Assembly: GCA_022410635.1 (NCBI GenBank)
Contig: JAJVDF010000002.1
Location: forward strand, 2,389,167-2,453,166
DNA: 64,000 bases
Origin: Tretioscincus oriximinensis
Lineage: Eukaryota > Chordata > Lepidosauria > Squamata > Gymnophthalmidae
Direction of reading: 5' to 3'
Part shown: positions 22,798 through 34,606 of the stretch, one piece after another
Layout: every line of letters begins with the position of its first letter
How positions within the stretch are numbered: position 1 is the first letter of the stretch
Position numbers and translations under genes: made by a program
The notes under the pieces: model-generated
Database searches by the model: none
What the model was told of the DNA's origin: nothing
Seen by the model: the letters and a program-made list of their open reading frames with translations, nothing else

Positions 22798-23322
22798 TAG
22801 CTGCAGGAGCCACCAGGAAGCCTCTCCTTTGCAGACATTGTTATGGAGTATGGGTGCATCCATAGGCTGTATGTGTTAGAAATAATGAGATGAGGCTTTA
22901 ATGTATTTGCTCTATTGAGTAGTGGGCTAGATGGACATAGGCAGTGATTGCATGATTACATATAAATGTATGGGAAACGTTAAAATAAAAGTGTGAATGC
23001 TATATTCTAATCTTTTCTGTGTTGTGTTTTATGTGTCACACGTTTCATCCAATCACAGTGAGGAGGGGCAACTAGGCACACAGAATGCAGAAAGGCTAAA
23101 ATACAGCACACGCAAAAACTTCGTGCTTCTAGGCTAGGAGCAGGAATGCCTCTGCCTGGGGGAGTGCAAAAGGCAGGAAATGTTCTGCCAAGCCAATAGA
23201 TGGAAACGGTTCCTAGCAACCATTCTCTGAATGTAGAGTGTGCAAAACTGTTTTCTTTCAGCTGATGTGTTCTGAAACAGTTGTGCACAAGTAATTGCTT
23301 TTTTCGTGTGCAATAATTTTTT
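22798..23322. other. Unassigned, no gene seen
   Basis: No repeat match within the window; no credible exon. Confidence 0.4.
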
Positions 23323-23405
23323 CGTGAGACCTTCGGGTAGAGGGCGGGGTATAAGTTTAAATAAATAAATAAACAAATAATAAATAAATAAATAAATAAA
23401 TAAAT
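23323..23405 (+). repeat. LINE 3' tail ending in (AAAT)n
   Basis: 'gagaccttcgggtagagggc' followed by 'gtataagtttaaataaata' and an (AAAT)n run. This is the L2-like LINE 3' terminus common in lizards; related tails are at 36913, 44203 and 46046. Confidence 0.7.
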
Positions 23406-25320
23406 GGCTGGTGAACAGGTTAAATTATTTTAATTTTTACATCCATTTTCTCTACTCAGAACCAAGTTTTTGCTGTCAGCTTCACTGATTTCTGTTGCCA
23501 TTTCAATGGTTTTAATTTGTGCATTATTAACATTGTGTGAATTTCTTTTGTTATGGCTTTTGCTATAGCGCCAACAAAGAAGTATTTGAAGTGTGTTAAC
23601 TAATTTTTTTTTTTTTTGCTTAAGGAACAAATAATCTGAGTCATGCTTTTGATTCAGCAGGAATTAAACACAGAAGGAGCTTGCCGTGGTTTTATTCCCG
23701 GCAGTCACACTTCCAGTATGCAGAAAATTTCTGAAATCAGTGGAGGTGGTTTGCATTGCATCCCTTGGAGATCTGGCAGCTGTGATTGTAATATTATCAT
23801 GGAGAGTTTTTCAGAGTTAAGAGATGCTGGAACTGGCAGCAGTAGTGTAGAAAATGTCCAGTAACTAAACAAGGAAGAAGCAGAGTGATCAGAGAGGAAG
23901 TGGTTGCCAAAATACCCTAAGGGATAGTTAGATTGCAGGAACTGCTAATCATTTCTTTCCCCCAGGATTAAAACTGGGCTCATCTCATGCTTGTGGGTTA
24001 ATTTCCTTCTGAGAACAGGGCTTGGCAGGATTTGAGCAGAAGCCCTTTTGTAAGTTTGCTTCATCTTTGTTTTGGATTTATTATATAATTGAATGTTCAC
24101 TCAGTCTACTGCCACATGAAAAATCAAGTTAAAGGGGGTGTGGGGGAAGATCATTATTTGCTGACCAGGTTTGTTCCTGCAATCTATCCTTCCTCAGCAT
24201 GTTGTTGTTGCCCAGATCTTTTTTCACCCTTACCAGTAGCCTGTTATAGTGTGGGGTCTAGTCCAATGATGGGCGCTCCCGAAAGCCAAATATCAAACAG
24301 GGAGCCTGAAAATCTCAAGCAGCCCTGGGTTATCTTGCACGCAAAAGTGCATGAGAAGCTTTCATGACATCATTTCCTGGGTGCGACGGGAAGTAATGTC
24401 AAAAGTGACGCCATTTCTCTGGTAGTAAATACTAAAAGTGGCATCAAAATGGTGGGGCAGATTTCATCATAGATCCCTTCTACAAGATCTTGGATCACAT
24501 AGAGGGGCAGCTCCTAAGACTTCTTCTTCTTCTAGGTCTCTTTCTTCTGCATTCTGATAAAGGCGCCGCCACACAACAAGTAAAACCCACAAAATAAAAG
24601 CGATTGTAGATTTCACACATTCATACCTATCTGCGAAATCTGCATGGATCGGGCAAAACAACTAACCAGCAAAAAGTAAATACTGAGNATGCTCAACCAG
24701 GACTCCTGTGCTTATGTGCGAGGCAACTAACAAGGAAGTAAATACTGAGCATGCTCAGTATGCAATTCTGCAATGTCTTGTGATAGTGTTTTCTCACAGT
24801 ATCCTGGTAATCCCATTAAGGATCTGTACATACAGGAAGTCTTCTTGCCTCCTTGGCTGCAGGCATGGCCTTTCCAAAAAGTATCAGCTAAAGATTATTC
24901 TGGGGCAAAGGATTTTTTTCTGGGTGCATTGCGAAAATGACATTAACACATGGAGCAGATTCATCATGATGATACTACCATCACAGTAGGAAAACCTCAT
25001 GCGCGTACAGCTGAAATCTAAAAAGACCCTGTCCTCTGCTAGTACATTGCACCTGCTTTGGACATAGCAAAGACTATCCATAGATTTGTTTCCNAAAGTC
25101 TCTTTCTTTCCAGGCGTGACCACAGTGATTTAGAGAAGTGGGTGATCCAGTTTAGCAGGAGAAATGCATTTGGATAGTGCACAAAATTATTTCACTGAAA
25201 TGTGTCCCTTTGCCAGGAATTTTGGAACCTGACAGCTAGAACCCTTGTGTATGTCTCCAAAGCTTGTGTGACCTTTGGTGCAGCACAGGGCCTATCCTAG
25301 TTGCTGCAGCTTGAACTACT
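23406..25320. other. Mostly unassigned; contains one dispersed repeat
   Basis: A diverged copy of the 'tgacatcatttgtga' repeat lies at about 24265-24470. A short direct repeat 'agtaaatactgag(c)atgctc' occurs at 24673 and 24736. No exon or gene is evident. Confidence 0.4.
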
Positions 25321-25610
25321 GGTGATACTTAATCGATATCTACTTCCTTGCAGTTCCATTCCATTGTTTTTAGTCCTTTCATATGCCAATGAAGACAAAG
25401 TTGATTCCTCTGCTCTGTGATAACCTTTCAGATATTTGTAGACAGCTTTCAAGTATCCCCTCAGTCTTCTCTTTTGCAGACTAAACATCCCTAGATCCTT
25501 TAACCTTCATAGGACATGGTTTCCAGACCACCCACCATCCTTGTAACTCTCCTTTGAACTTGCTCTAGTTTATCAATGTTATTTTTAAATGGGAGTGCTC
25601 AGAATTGAGT
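25321..25610 (-). mobile_element. CR1 LINE ORF2 fragment
   Basis: The minus strand encodes CR1 ORF2 C-terminal motifs ('FSLQKRRLRGYL', 'YKYLKGYHRAEE', 'RTKNNGMELQ'). The 3' end is missing. Just beyond, 25611-25680 holds a plus-strand phrase 'tcagatcccatttagagtac' from a LINE of opposite orientation. Confidence 0.85.
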
Positions 25611-25924
25611 GGTCTCTACCTTGGTCAGATCCCATTTAGAGTACTGTAGGTTCTACAGAACATTCATATGGGAAAGGCTGTTTTCATCCTTTCCTNCTCA
25701 ACTGATGCTCATAACACAATCACAGAGAAAATTCTTTATGCTGGAAAGAAAAATCATTGCTTTGTCAGGGAACACTTGGTCGGTAGGATAAATGCTGAGG
25801 AAAGTGTTCTTCTGCTGTTTTTTTTTCCCTTGGAGGAAGGATTCCCGTAGTCTAGATGAATGATGCTGCTCATACTTTGAAGCTGATTTGAAAAAAATTA
25901 ATCTGGAAGGGGCCTGGCGACTGT

Positions 25925-26010
25925 AATCCTAGTTGTGCTTATGAGGAAGCANGTCCCGTTGAACGGGCTGAGATTTCATTTCCAAGTAAACATGTTTAAG
26001 CCCAGGCTGT
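25925..26010. repeat. Diverged squamate dispersed repeat
   Basis: 'gtcccgttgaacgggctgag' and 'caagtaaacatgtttaagc' recall a very common lizard and snake repeat built around 'agtcccattgaactcaatgg'. I infer this from general familiarity; the family name is not certain. Confidence 0.4.
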
Positions 26011-27155
26011 AAATCTTTCATCACTCCACATGCCAGACGAATGTTAGTGATGGCGGAAACTATTTAGAAAATGTCACTGATGTGGAAAGGGCTCAAGGAA
26101 ACAAGCAGGAAGGAAGTCTGGGTGGAGGAAAACTTGCAGGGGGGAATTAACGGCAAGTGCTACATTCCGGCATGGCCTGACGGTGGCAGAACCAAAGTAC
26201 GAAGTCCTGAATATGAACTATCAGGAGGGCAAAAGAAAGAGAAAAATATCTTCCGCCAAAAATGCCTTTCTCCNGTTACACTTTTTTATTTTATTTNAAA
26301 AAAGCAATATAAATACTAAGGAAGTTATTATCATCTTCAGTTTTTGTTTTTTAAAAAAACATTGGCAGTTCTTTGACTTTAATTTGCCGAGTACATTTTG
26401 CCTTTGTTGTTCGATGCAGTCAGTCGGGTTCCTGAAGTAATTATTACGCTCTGGTTGCTGCTGGTTAAAACCTAACAGGAATAGGCCAAACTCAGGCTGC
26501 GCACTTCACAGTTGCGTGTCGAATGAATGGGGGGGGGGGGAAGCCCAGCCAATCAATAAACAAATGAGGGAACGTGGAAAAGGGGCACCAGTAAGTGGCA
26601 TTAAAAATGTTTGGCAACGGGTAAGATCCAGGAGGAAAGGTTAAGATAACTTGGCATTCAGTGCCCAGTTCGAAAGATGGACATGAAGGACCACGGTAAC
26701 AGGAAGCATAAAGGAATGTTATACAGAGGACAACGATCAATTATTCTCATTAGTCAGTGAGGGTGGAACAAATAGTAATTGGCTTGAGCAGAAAAGGAAA
26801 TTTTAGGTTAAATTTTCAGCAGGCCTGTGTATCAAGGCAGTTCAATAATGAGGTAAACTGGCAGAATCTTCTGGGCAGCACTATTGCCAGAATTATTCAG
26901 GGCACAATACCAATTTACCAGAATAGTTTATAGCACAATTAAATCAATCCCGTAACAGAGTGATAGGGTGGGCAAAAAGGGTCTGGTTACGAATTAGAAA
27001 CTTTTGGTGTTTAAGGGACATTTGTGGTGCATTGCAAATACATACATGTGTGGATCTTGTCCAAATATAGTTACATTTTCTTTTAATTATTTCTGTTGTT
27101 CACGTTTCCGATTTACCAAACGCATGAAAACTGTACTAATTTGCCTTTGATTGTC
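26011..27155. other. Unassigned, no gene seen
   Basis: Unique-looking DNA with a short G run near 26529. The frames at 26071-26440 are interrupted and show no splice context. Confidence 0.4.
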
Positions 27156-27163
27156 CTTTAGAG

Positions 27164-27320
27164 CAGAGATGTCAAACTGGTGGCCCTCCAGATGTTCCTG
27201 AACCATAACTCCCAACATTCCATTCCACTCCCAGCACTGTACTCCACTCTGCTAAACCAAATTGAACATTGGGAGTTGTGGTTCAGGAACATCTGGAGGG
27301 CCANCAGTTTGACATCTCTG
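27164..27320. mobile_element. hAT-type palindromic MITE with perfect 8-bp target duplication
   Basis: The 157-bp element starts 'cagagatgtcaaactggtgg' and ends with its reverse complement. The arms pair over about 50 bp, including 'ccctccagatgttcctgaac'. The 8-mer ctttagag flanks it at 27156-27163 and 27321-27328. Confidence 0.92.
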
Positions 27321-27328
27321 CTTTAGAG

Positions 27329-28012
27329 AATTTGGTGGTTTGGGAGAAACGGGAATGAAGCTTAAGTAGATTTATCCNATCCAGAAAGTTCCTTTCTGGT
27401 GAACTCTTCTGCTATGAGTTGCATGAGAACAAGCTGTGGAATTGCCATCTTCTCTTATAATGTTTTCAGTGGTGGAACTCAAATAATTTAACTCCCGTTC
27501 TCTTTCAGGAATGCCATTCCTGGAAGCAGCAACTAGAAATGATATCATAAGTGATGTCATTTCTGGAAGGAGGTGGAGAATAGCCATAGGATAGCCATGA
27601 AAAGACCTGCACAGGGGAGCCGCAGTTTTAATGGGTGTGTAAAAGGGGACATTTTAGCAGGTTCAGCTTGAAGTTACGGCATTCTTATGCTTTTCTTTTT
27701 AATGGCAACTCTAAATAGCTACCCTGTACAATACCCAGCAGTCAGTGGTCATTTGCAATAGCCAGCCATGGTTTACAGAACACCTTATTTTTTTTTGTAT
27801 TGTGTGTGCTATCTTGTTGTATGAGGAAAATTGCAGTTGCCCTGTAAGTCACAAACAAACCTGCAATGTGCAGGGGAAGGCTTTTTCAAAATTTGGGTGC
27901 ACTACAGAAAAGACCCTCCTGAGAGATTAGCAGGCTGTTTTTCTGATGATGATCCCAACAATAAAATCCTCTTAGCCGTCTCTGACCATTGCAGAAGTGT
28001 TTCTTTTTACTA
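27329..28012. other. Mostly unassigned; short dispersed-repeat piece
   Basis: 'gatatcataagtgatgtcat' near 27540-27560 belongs to the 'tgacatcatttgtga' repeat. No gene is seen. Confidence 0.4.
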
Positions 28013-28440
28013 AGGGTGCTTTCCCATTACAACCCTAAATTGCTATTTCTTTTAAAATCTGGGGAAAAAAGCATTCACAATTGTGCCTCACCCACCGTCA
28101 GATTTCCACGCATTTCTGAAACATTGCCGCGTTTGCCTTCCTACAATTCCCAGCATTCTCCAGCATTCTCTCTGAGCCGAGAGCCAATGAACTTTTACAC
28201 GTAGCCTCAAAGGCTCTTGAAGTCTCGAGAGATTTGCAATGTTCACATTGCTGAATGTCTCCATAAATGGTTTTCTTTCATTTCAGATTTTGCAAATGTC
28301 TGCTGTGGAATCAGACAAATTTTGGTGGACCAAGAGCCTTTTTAGCAAGTGGATCACTGAATACCTGCGACCTCANGAGGAGGATTGACTATGATGTTGC
28401 TATCAACTCGGTAGAATCCATGAGTGGGGATAGAGCCTAT
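28013..28440. repeat. Unnamed dispersed repeat, copy 1
   Basis: An ordered series of shared words links this to 61665-62100: 'ggtgctttcccatt', 'gctatttcttttaaaa', 'ccttcctacaattcccagc', 'gagccaatgaacttttacac', 'tcacattgctgaatgtct', 'caactcggtagaa'. It is strongly diverged. No LINE, SINE or inverted-repeat hallmark is visible. Confidence 0.65.
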
Positions 28441-28492
28441 GTGTTAAAATATCCCTAGTGACCTAGGGAAGATACAGCTCATCAGCTACCTG

Positions 28493-28627
28493 CTGTTTCC
28501 ACATTAAAAATCCATCTTCAGTTCTAAAGAATTGTACTGAACCAGGAAAAATGCTCCCCCCCCCCCCAGTTTAGTCTAGTTCTTTATGACTGAAAATGGA
28601 TTAAAAGTACCTGCTGGAAAAGCACTG
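28493..28627. mobile_element. Family T palindromic MITE
   Basis: The left arm 'tttccacattaaaaatccat' and right arm 'atggattaaaagtacctgct' are inverse-related, as are inner 'cttcagttctaaagaa' and 'agttctttatgactgaa'. A C run lies at 28557-28567. Confidence 0.65.
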
Positions 28628-28714
28628 TAGACATTCTTGTACAGATAAATCTGAGAGTGGGAAATGATGTTTATAATCTTGAGTTCTCCAGTGAAAACAC
28701 ATCTTAATCACCAG

Positions 28715-28843
28715 CCTTTTCTGCATGGTGCTTTATTTTGGGATATATTTTAGAATAGGGGGCTGCCGTCTGCATGATAGCATAGGCTATGGCAGGCCCC
28801 AATTCTAAGATCTACTCTAAAGTAAAGCCTAATGCAGAAAGAG
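28715..28843. mobile_element. Family P MITE, diverged copy
   Basis: Palindromic: 'cttttctgcatggtgcttta' at the left against 'taaagcctaatgcagaaag' at the right. The central 'taggctatggcaggcccc' is shared with other P copies. Confidence 0.6.
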
Positions 28844-29342
28844 TCATAGCTTAATTTCTTTGGTGTATTCATATAAGGATTTATAGGAGCATAATCTTTT
28901 TTGGTTGAAGGAATATTTTCATATTGTGTGAAGAATTACTATTTTATCATGGGGAGGTGGGGAGGGGAACACACAGCCATACAAATGTTTGGAGGGAAAA
29001 AAGGTTATGTTTGTATCCGAGAGTGAATTCAGTTCATGTTGACAGGAACTCCAGAAAAATGGGCCCACAGAGCCACAGCAGAAAATTAGCACATTCTAGG
29101 AAATCATTAATTTTTAGATATACTCAAGAGACTTAATTCTTGCTCCAAAAACAGTAAAGCAAACCTATCAAATTTAGCATGCCCAGAAGGNATAGATGTT
29201 TAAGCTTCAGTTATTACTTCTTTTACTAGCTTTTTGGAGTTGTTTGTTTTTAAAGTCTTTTTATGATGATATGAACTTATGATGTTACCTCAGATGTTTG
29301 GTATCTAAGCTTGTGAAATTACTGGTTGTGAACAGACCAATC
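28844..29342. other. Unassigned, no gene seen
   Basis: Nothing recognisable. Confidence 0.4.
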
Positions 29343-29480
29343 ACCCTGTTCAGACATACATTTTAATCCATCTTCATACCAGAAGAACTAGACCAAATGA
29401 GGGGAAAAAAACCAGTTTCCTAGTTTACTTCAGTTCTTCTGGACTGAAGATTGGTTAAATGTACGTGTCAGAATGACAAG
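29343..29480. mobile_element. Family T palindromic MITE
   Basis: Left 'ttttaatccatcttcatacc' and 'agaagaactagac' pair with right 'gttcttctggactgaagatt' and 'ggttaaatgtacgtgtcaga'. Same family as 28493. Confidence 0.7.
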
Positions 29481-29636
29481 GAAAGTAGTAAACCTGGAAT
29501 GAAAGAGTAGAAAAGTACGTTTTGGAGAAAAGGAAAATGCATTGGTAGGCATCCTGAAGAGGATTATTCCATATACAAATGAAGAAAGTGAACATTGTGT
29601 TTTCAGTCCCATTCATTGCACACATTTTTGTTGTTG

Positions 29637-29801
29637 TAGGCTGACCAGATGACCCCTTTTTGGGGGGTGGGGGTCATCCACATGCCAGTGTAGGCTGTGG
29701 AAGGCCCCATTTGGGGCCTGCCATAGCCTACACTATCATGTAGATGGCACATTCCTGTTCTGAGATATAGCCAAGAAGAAGGCTCAGTGGGGACGGGGCT
29801 A
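29637..29801. mobile_element. Family G end fused to family P MITE
   Basis: 'taggctgaccagatgacccc' (29637-29668) is a family G terminus. From about 29670 the sequence switches to family P text ('catccacatgccagtgtagg' to 'gaaggctcagtggggacg'). The G element is cut off at this junction. Confidence 0.65.
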
Positions 29802-29879
29802 ATGTATGGCAAAAACCTAAAAATGAAAGACAAACCCAGCTGAATTAGCCCCAACCTTTCTACTCCAACATCCAATCTC

Positions 29880-29984
29880 AGTCAGTGGTTCACTGATTGC
29901 ATCTGAAGTAGAAGACAAAGAAAGCAAAACCATTACTTGCTCCCAATCCCCTGCAAATGGCCTTTAGAAGTACCCTGCCCAGTG
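29880..29984 (-). mobile_element. Old LINE 3' untranslated fragment
   Basis: 'gcatctgaagtagaagacaa' and 'cccctgcaaatggcctttag' match, in diverged form, the 'gcacctgggcagtc...ccctgcaaatggtatttca' block of the CR1-like LINE. Confidence 0.55.
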
Positions 29985-29989
29985 CTGGG

Positions 29990-30880
29990 AATTATCCGAT
30001 GTGGAAATCGCACACTCGTATGAATTCTCACTTATGCTGGGACCGGAAGTGACATCATTTGTGATTCCAGCAAAGGAGCTAACAGCACTTTGAGACTAAC
30101 TTGAGAAAAGTGGTTGGCATAAGCTTTCGTAGACAGGTCTACTTCTTCAGATGCTGAGGGACTAATGTCAGGGTCAGGTATTTATAGGGAAATGTGTATG
30201 GGAGAAGACAAAGCCTATGCAACTGTAGGGAGGTGTTGAATTGCAGGTTAGAAAAACAGGTAAATAGCAGGAACTAATCTCCTTGTGTGAAAAAGTCCCT
30301 GGGGCAACAAGGGGCAATGTCTGGTAGAGAATCAATCAAATACTTAACAGGTGTCATAAAAATGTATAGTTGGCCAGGAACAGAGACAATGGTTTCCTGG
30401 CCAACTATACATTTTTATGACACCTGTTAAGTATCTGATTGATTCTCTACCAGACATTGCCCCTTGTTGCCCCAGGGACTTTTTTACATAAGAGGATTAG
30501 TTCCTGCTATTTACCTGCCATTCAACACCTCCCTACAGTTGCATATGCTTTGTCTTCTCCCATACACATTTCCCTATAAATACCTGACCCTGACATTAGT
30601 CCCTCAGCATCTGAAGAAGTAGACCTGTCTACGAAAGCTTATGCCAACCACTTTTCTCAAGTTAGTCTCAAAGTACTGCTAGCTCCTTTGCTGGACTTTC
30701 TGCTAGACTAACACAATAATTTCTGATGTCACTTTTGGCCCTGGGGCGCCTTCTCTGAAAACGAGGGACAGAAGTGACATTGGCGCCCAGGGTGTTTTCT
30801 TGCTCATTGCTGTATGAGAACTTGTACTTTGGACAAGAGTGGAGAATCTCATAAAATGGTATGACATTTTTTTGTGATTC
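29990..30880. repeat. Dispersed repeat split by a family V foldback
   Basis: The halves 29990-30065 and 30719-30880 together match the 'tgacatcatttgtga' repeat at 12775: 'gtgacatcatttgtga' is on the left; 'tgatgtcacttttggcc' and 'ttgctgtatgagaacttgta' are on the right. The foldback between them was inserted later. Confidence 0.65.
30066..30722. mobile_element. Family V foldback, ~650 bp with ~300-bp arms
   Basis: One continuous near-perfect palindrome. The left arm (about 30067-30382) and right arm (about 30393-30690) are reverse complements around a ~10-bp centre. The right end carries an extra 'actttctgctagactaacac', the full family V terminus; the left end lacks it. The arms are so similar that the element is probably young. 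It has no coding capacity. Confidence 0.9.
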
Positions 30881-33800
30881 CCAGCGACGTGGATTTAAAT
30901 AATTTCTAAAGGTTTGTTTGTGAAAGGATTAAGGTAAGTATGCCAGGGCTCGTGAATGAGTTATTTTGGAACCTGATTCCATTGCGATTTTAACATGTCA
31001 TGTGGAGNGGGGATAAGATGAGTGTGAAAAAGTGTTTTCTCTCCAGATGCTTGCAGGCATTATAAGCTGAACCTGATGAAAATTCTTCTCTTCTATATCC
31101 ATGAAAGGTGTTTTATTCCTTACCCTACCCTGCATTTAACTGATTCAGACAGTACATTAATTTGTTATGAGGCACACTCCAAATACATGGGAAAGAGCTT
31201 TAGAATGACCCAAGTCACTCATAAATCAGGCCTGAAAAATGGCAGAATGAGATTATGAGAAAGTAAAAAACAGAATTGTTATAGTTGCTGTATTACAAAA
31301 GTCTTTTGTAAGTTGGAGAGCACAGTTCCAAGTGTCAGATGGGTAGGGGGAGTTGCAAATAATACGAAGCACTTATTACTTTGAGTATCCATAGAGAACC
31401 ATAAAACGGTGTAGCAGAGAACTGGAAGAAACATTTGTCAGTTTCATATCCATGGAAATGTTTAAATTGATGCTCCCTTGGAATTAATAGTAGGCTGCTC
31501 CAGGTCTCTTTGTCAGTTAAATACCAACCTACTGTGGCATAATTACATTATGAGCAAGGGTGGAGGGTAATTTTGTGCAAGAAAAAGAACACATTCAAGA
31601 TCAAACTTGGATTTCTACCAATTTTCATTTTTCTCTGCTTTTTTATTTTTTATTTTCTAAAGCNAAATTCTGTCCCTTATGCTATATTTGCAGATATTTG
31701 AACAATTGCCTCCAGTTTTCTTTTGGCCAGCAGGTACATCTTCAATATTCCTTCCCCTTGATTATCACAAGCAAATGCATTGTACAACCAAAAGCTGTTT
31801 GCAAGCAGTTCTATTTGCATACTTTCCACAGGCGATGATTGCTCTGCCCTTTATCCATGTGTGGCAAGACCAGTTTGCTCTCTTTTATTCAGTTTGGTGC
31901 TCCTTACAAATACTGGATCAGCTTCCAAGCTGTGTCAAGGCTTGAGTGACTGGTACACAACGGTGGCCCTCTTCAAGCCAAAGGGTCACCTCAGTTGAAC
32001 TTCTTCAGCTGAATAATGAATGAGAACTGGTTACTTCTGCTCGGTCCGGAGTAATGCCACACTTGAAACGTTCCCATTACTTCACTTGCATCCTTCTGAG
32101 AATAAATATTCATGGCTTTCACTGCTCCAACACCCTACTGATTTAAGTTGGTGAAAGATGAATTCAGAGGATAAATGGGTGATGTCAGGAATTGCATTGA
32201 AGAAAAGATGGACAGATTGGAAACTATGGAGAAGGACATGAACCATCTCCACCTTCAAGCAGATGTATAAAGGTTTCTCCTCCTGTCCTTCTTAATGGCA
32301 TCCCCTTTTCTTCCCCATCTGTCCCTAAGTGGCCTGTGTTGAAAAAAATCCTGCTTACAATTGCTCAATTGGAATGAGGACAAATTGTTTTCAGTGGCCG
32401 TCTTCCAAATGCTTGTGCTGTAACTTCTGTCATGACTGGTCCCTGGAGACGTCTCTGGACCAAGTTTGAGATGCCTCCCTCATCAGGTTCTTTGCTCCTC
32501 TCCTCTTTCCTCTCAACGTGATCACAGTATCTGCTGGCTGAGAGAGATTCCTTCCAGCCAAGCTGCTGATATTAGAGGCTTCCACTGGCAACCTTGCAGA
32601 TCTAGAAGTTATCTGTCTGTTAGGAATTCAAACGTTGTAGCAGCTGGAAAATGCTGTCCTTTTTCTCCCCCTCAGACTAAGGCAGTAAGAATAAGTCAGG
32701 GACAGTCATGGTTGTTGCTTCCTATATGATTTAGCAGCCACCATGGTGAAACCAAAATTGATCCAAGTATATAGGAAATGGAGTCAGATTTCATGCTTTA
32801 GGGCACACCAACTGAAACTAATGGAAGGTGATATAGCTCTGGGATAAATAAACAAGGACACAGCTCCAGGATGAAGGATAACCACCTACCCAAAAGAGCA
32901 CTATATGGCAACCTGGCCATTGGTCATCGTGTTGGTCTCCAAAGGAGAGGTATAAGGACTGCCTTAAGAAATCTCGTGATGTCTGTCCTATCGACCACTG
33001 CCAGTGGCCTGCTGTGGTGACCTCTACCTAGGGCCCAGGTCCACAGGTCCACCCGGCTAGTGGTGCCACACTACTAAACCTGAGATCCTTCAAGCATCCA
33101 CGACTTGACCCGGACTCCCAGCAATTTCCACCTTATTTAAAGCCCTTTTATATGTACCTGTGGACTTCATCTCGGTCCTTGTTGTTGCTTAAACATTTAG
33201 TGGTTTGTGAGGACAAAAATAATAAAGACTGTTTTAAAGGTGAACAAACAAAAGAGTTTATTGATACAAAAGGATTGTGTTGGAAAGAAAAGCAGTTAGA
33301 GCTTTCACCACTCTAGCAAGAACGTCCACACATCTTCATGGAATTGGAAACACTGAACCTGATATCACCTTAAAGCCACAGTCATAGTTAGCTTCAAGCA
33401 AGCCACAGCCTAGTTACTACTAAGACCCTTCTAGGCTCCCATACAACACTTTAGTCCCACCCCTCGGATGCAGGCTAACAGTGGACCCACTGTAGACTTG
33501 TTAACAACTCCAGGTCATCCCAACAGAAAGGCCAGTAGCCCTGGTCAATCTCCCTTTTATTCCTTGACCAGCCAGCTACTCGAGGCCCTATTGGCTGGCT
33601 CCTCTAGCCTCTCCCCTTCCCATCCGGAGAATGAGGAAGCCATCCCTCTGTCCAAGACTGCTCTTCTTCCTCCCACTGGGAAATCAATGTAAGTAAAATG
33701 AAATACAAACCTGAAATTATTGTTAATGCCACACCTGCCCTGTGGGGGTTGGAGACATCCCATCTTCAACCCTGTCTTCTCCTTCGAAAGCACATATAGG

Positions 33801-34027
33801 GCTAGCTCAAGGACAAAAGACAGCTGTGCAAAAACCAGGATACAACCGCTACACCACATTCAGATAAGACCTTCCCCTGCTGTTGATGTGTCTGGACCTG
33901 CTTATCCCACATTGGCCTTATTAACCACCAAGGAGCATGCTACAGGCACGGACTGTAGCTTCATAGATCTATGTGAAGATATGCTAAGAAGAAGAAATAA
34001 GCAACCAGAAAAGCAAGAGTTCATTCT
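30881..34027. other. Large unassigned stretch, no gene supported
   Basis: About 3.1 kb with no repeat family I recognise. Several 60-105-codon frames occur (for example 31560-31998, 33720-34037) but overlap in different frames and lack splice-site or domain support. Around 33170-33260 there is an AATAAA followed by A-rich text, which alone is not evidence for a gene or LTR. Confidence 0.35.
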
Positions 34028-34213
34028 CAGAAGCTGATAGCTATGTTGGTCTCTATTCATAAAGTCTAACAATAGGATCTTGTAGCACTTTGGAGGCTAA
34101 CAAGAGCAAGGCAGGTGGCATAAGCATTCGCAGATAAGTCTATCTGAAGAAATGTACTTGTCTACAAAGTGGCTCAAGTCTTCAAAGTGCTACAAGGCTT
34201 CCCTTTCTGGACT
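34028..34213. mobile_element. Old family V MITE
   Basis: 'agctatgttggtctctattc', 'tagcactttggaggctaaca', 'ggtggcataagcattcg' and 'caaagtgctacaaggc' follow the order of family V arms in diverged form. Confidence 0.6.
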
Positions 34214-34301
34214 AAATGGAATCAATGGATTTTAGGTTGACACAACTTATATCAGATTGAATTAAGTTTGCTTTTGTAGTCTTTGGGATGCAAAACACAG
34301 T

Positions 34302-34606
34302 GAAGAAGAAGAACTGGGTTCTTATACCCTGCTTTTTCTCACCTTTCAAAGGGACTCAAAGTGGCTTACAAGGGTATTTTGCCCGAAGGCTGACATTCTA
34401 TCTTCCCCACCAGGCTCTGGTGGTTCCCATGTATCTACTTGCAGTCAGTTGCAATTTCTTGAAATTCTTGCTTTCGAGTAGCTGGCTTGGCTAGAGCTAC
34501 AGGCTAGTGGAAGGTGCTCACCCCTCCCCACTTCCCACACAGGGCTTCGAAACCCGATCTCACAGCTGAGAGACGGATTCCTTAGCGATTGGGCTATCTG
34601 TGCCAG
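34302..34606 (-). repeat. tRNA-derived SINE, subfamily C, full length
   Basis: On the minus strand: A-box-like 'gatagcccaatcgctaagga', then B-box-like 'gggtttcgaagccc' (34542-34555), the body, and a (TTC)n tail at 34302-34312. Both ends abut 'cagtgaag', a possible 8-bp target duplication. Length is about 300 bp. Confidence 0.88.

Noticed and set aside
28300..28458. Exon after 'ttctttcatttcag'
   Set aside because: It lies in a dispersed repeat shared with 61665-62100 and the frame contains an N; no protein similarity recognised.
33170..33480. Possible LTR or polyadenylated gene end
   Set aside because: An AATAAA and an A-rich stretch are present, but no paired terminal repeat, primer-binding site or polypurine tract was seen.
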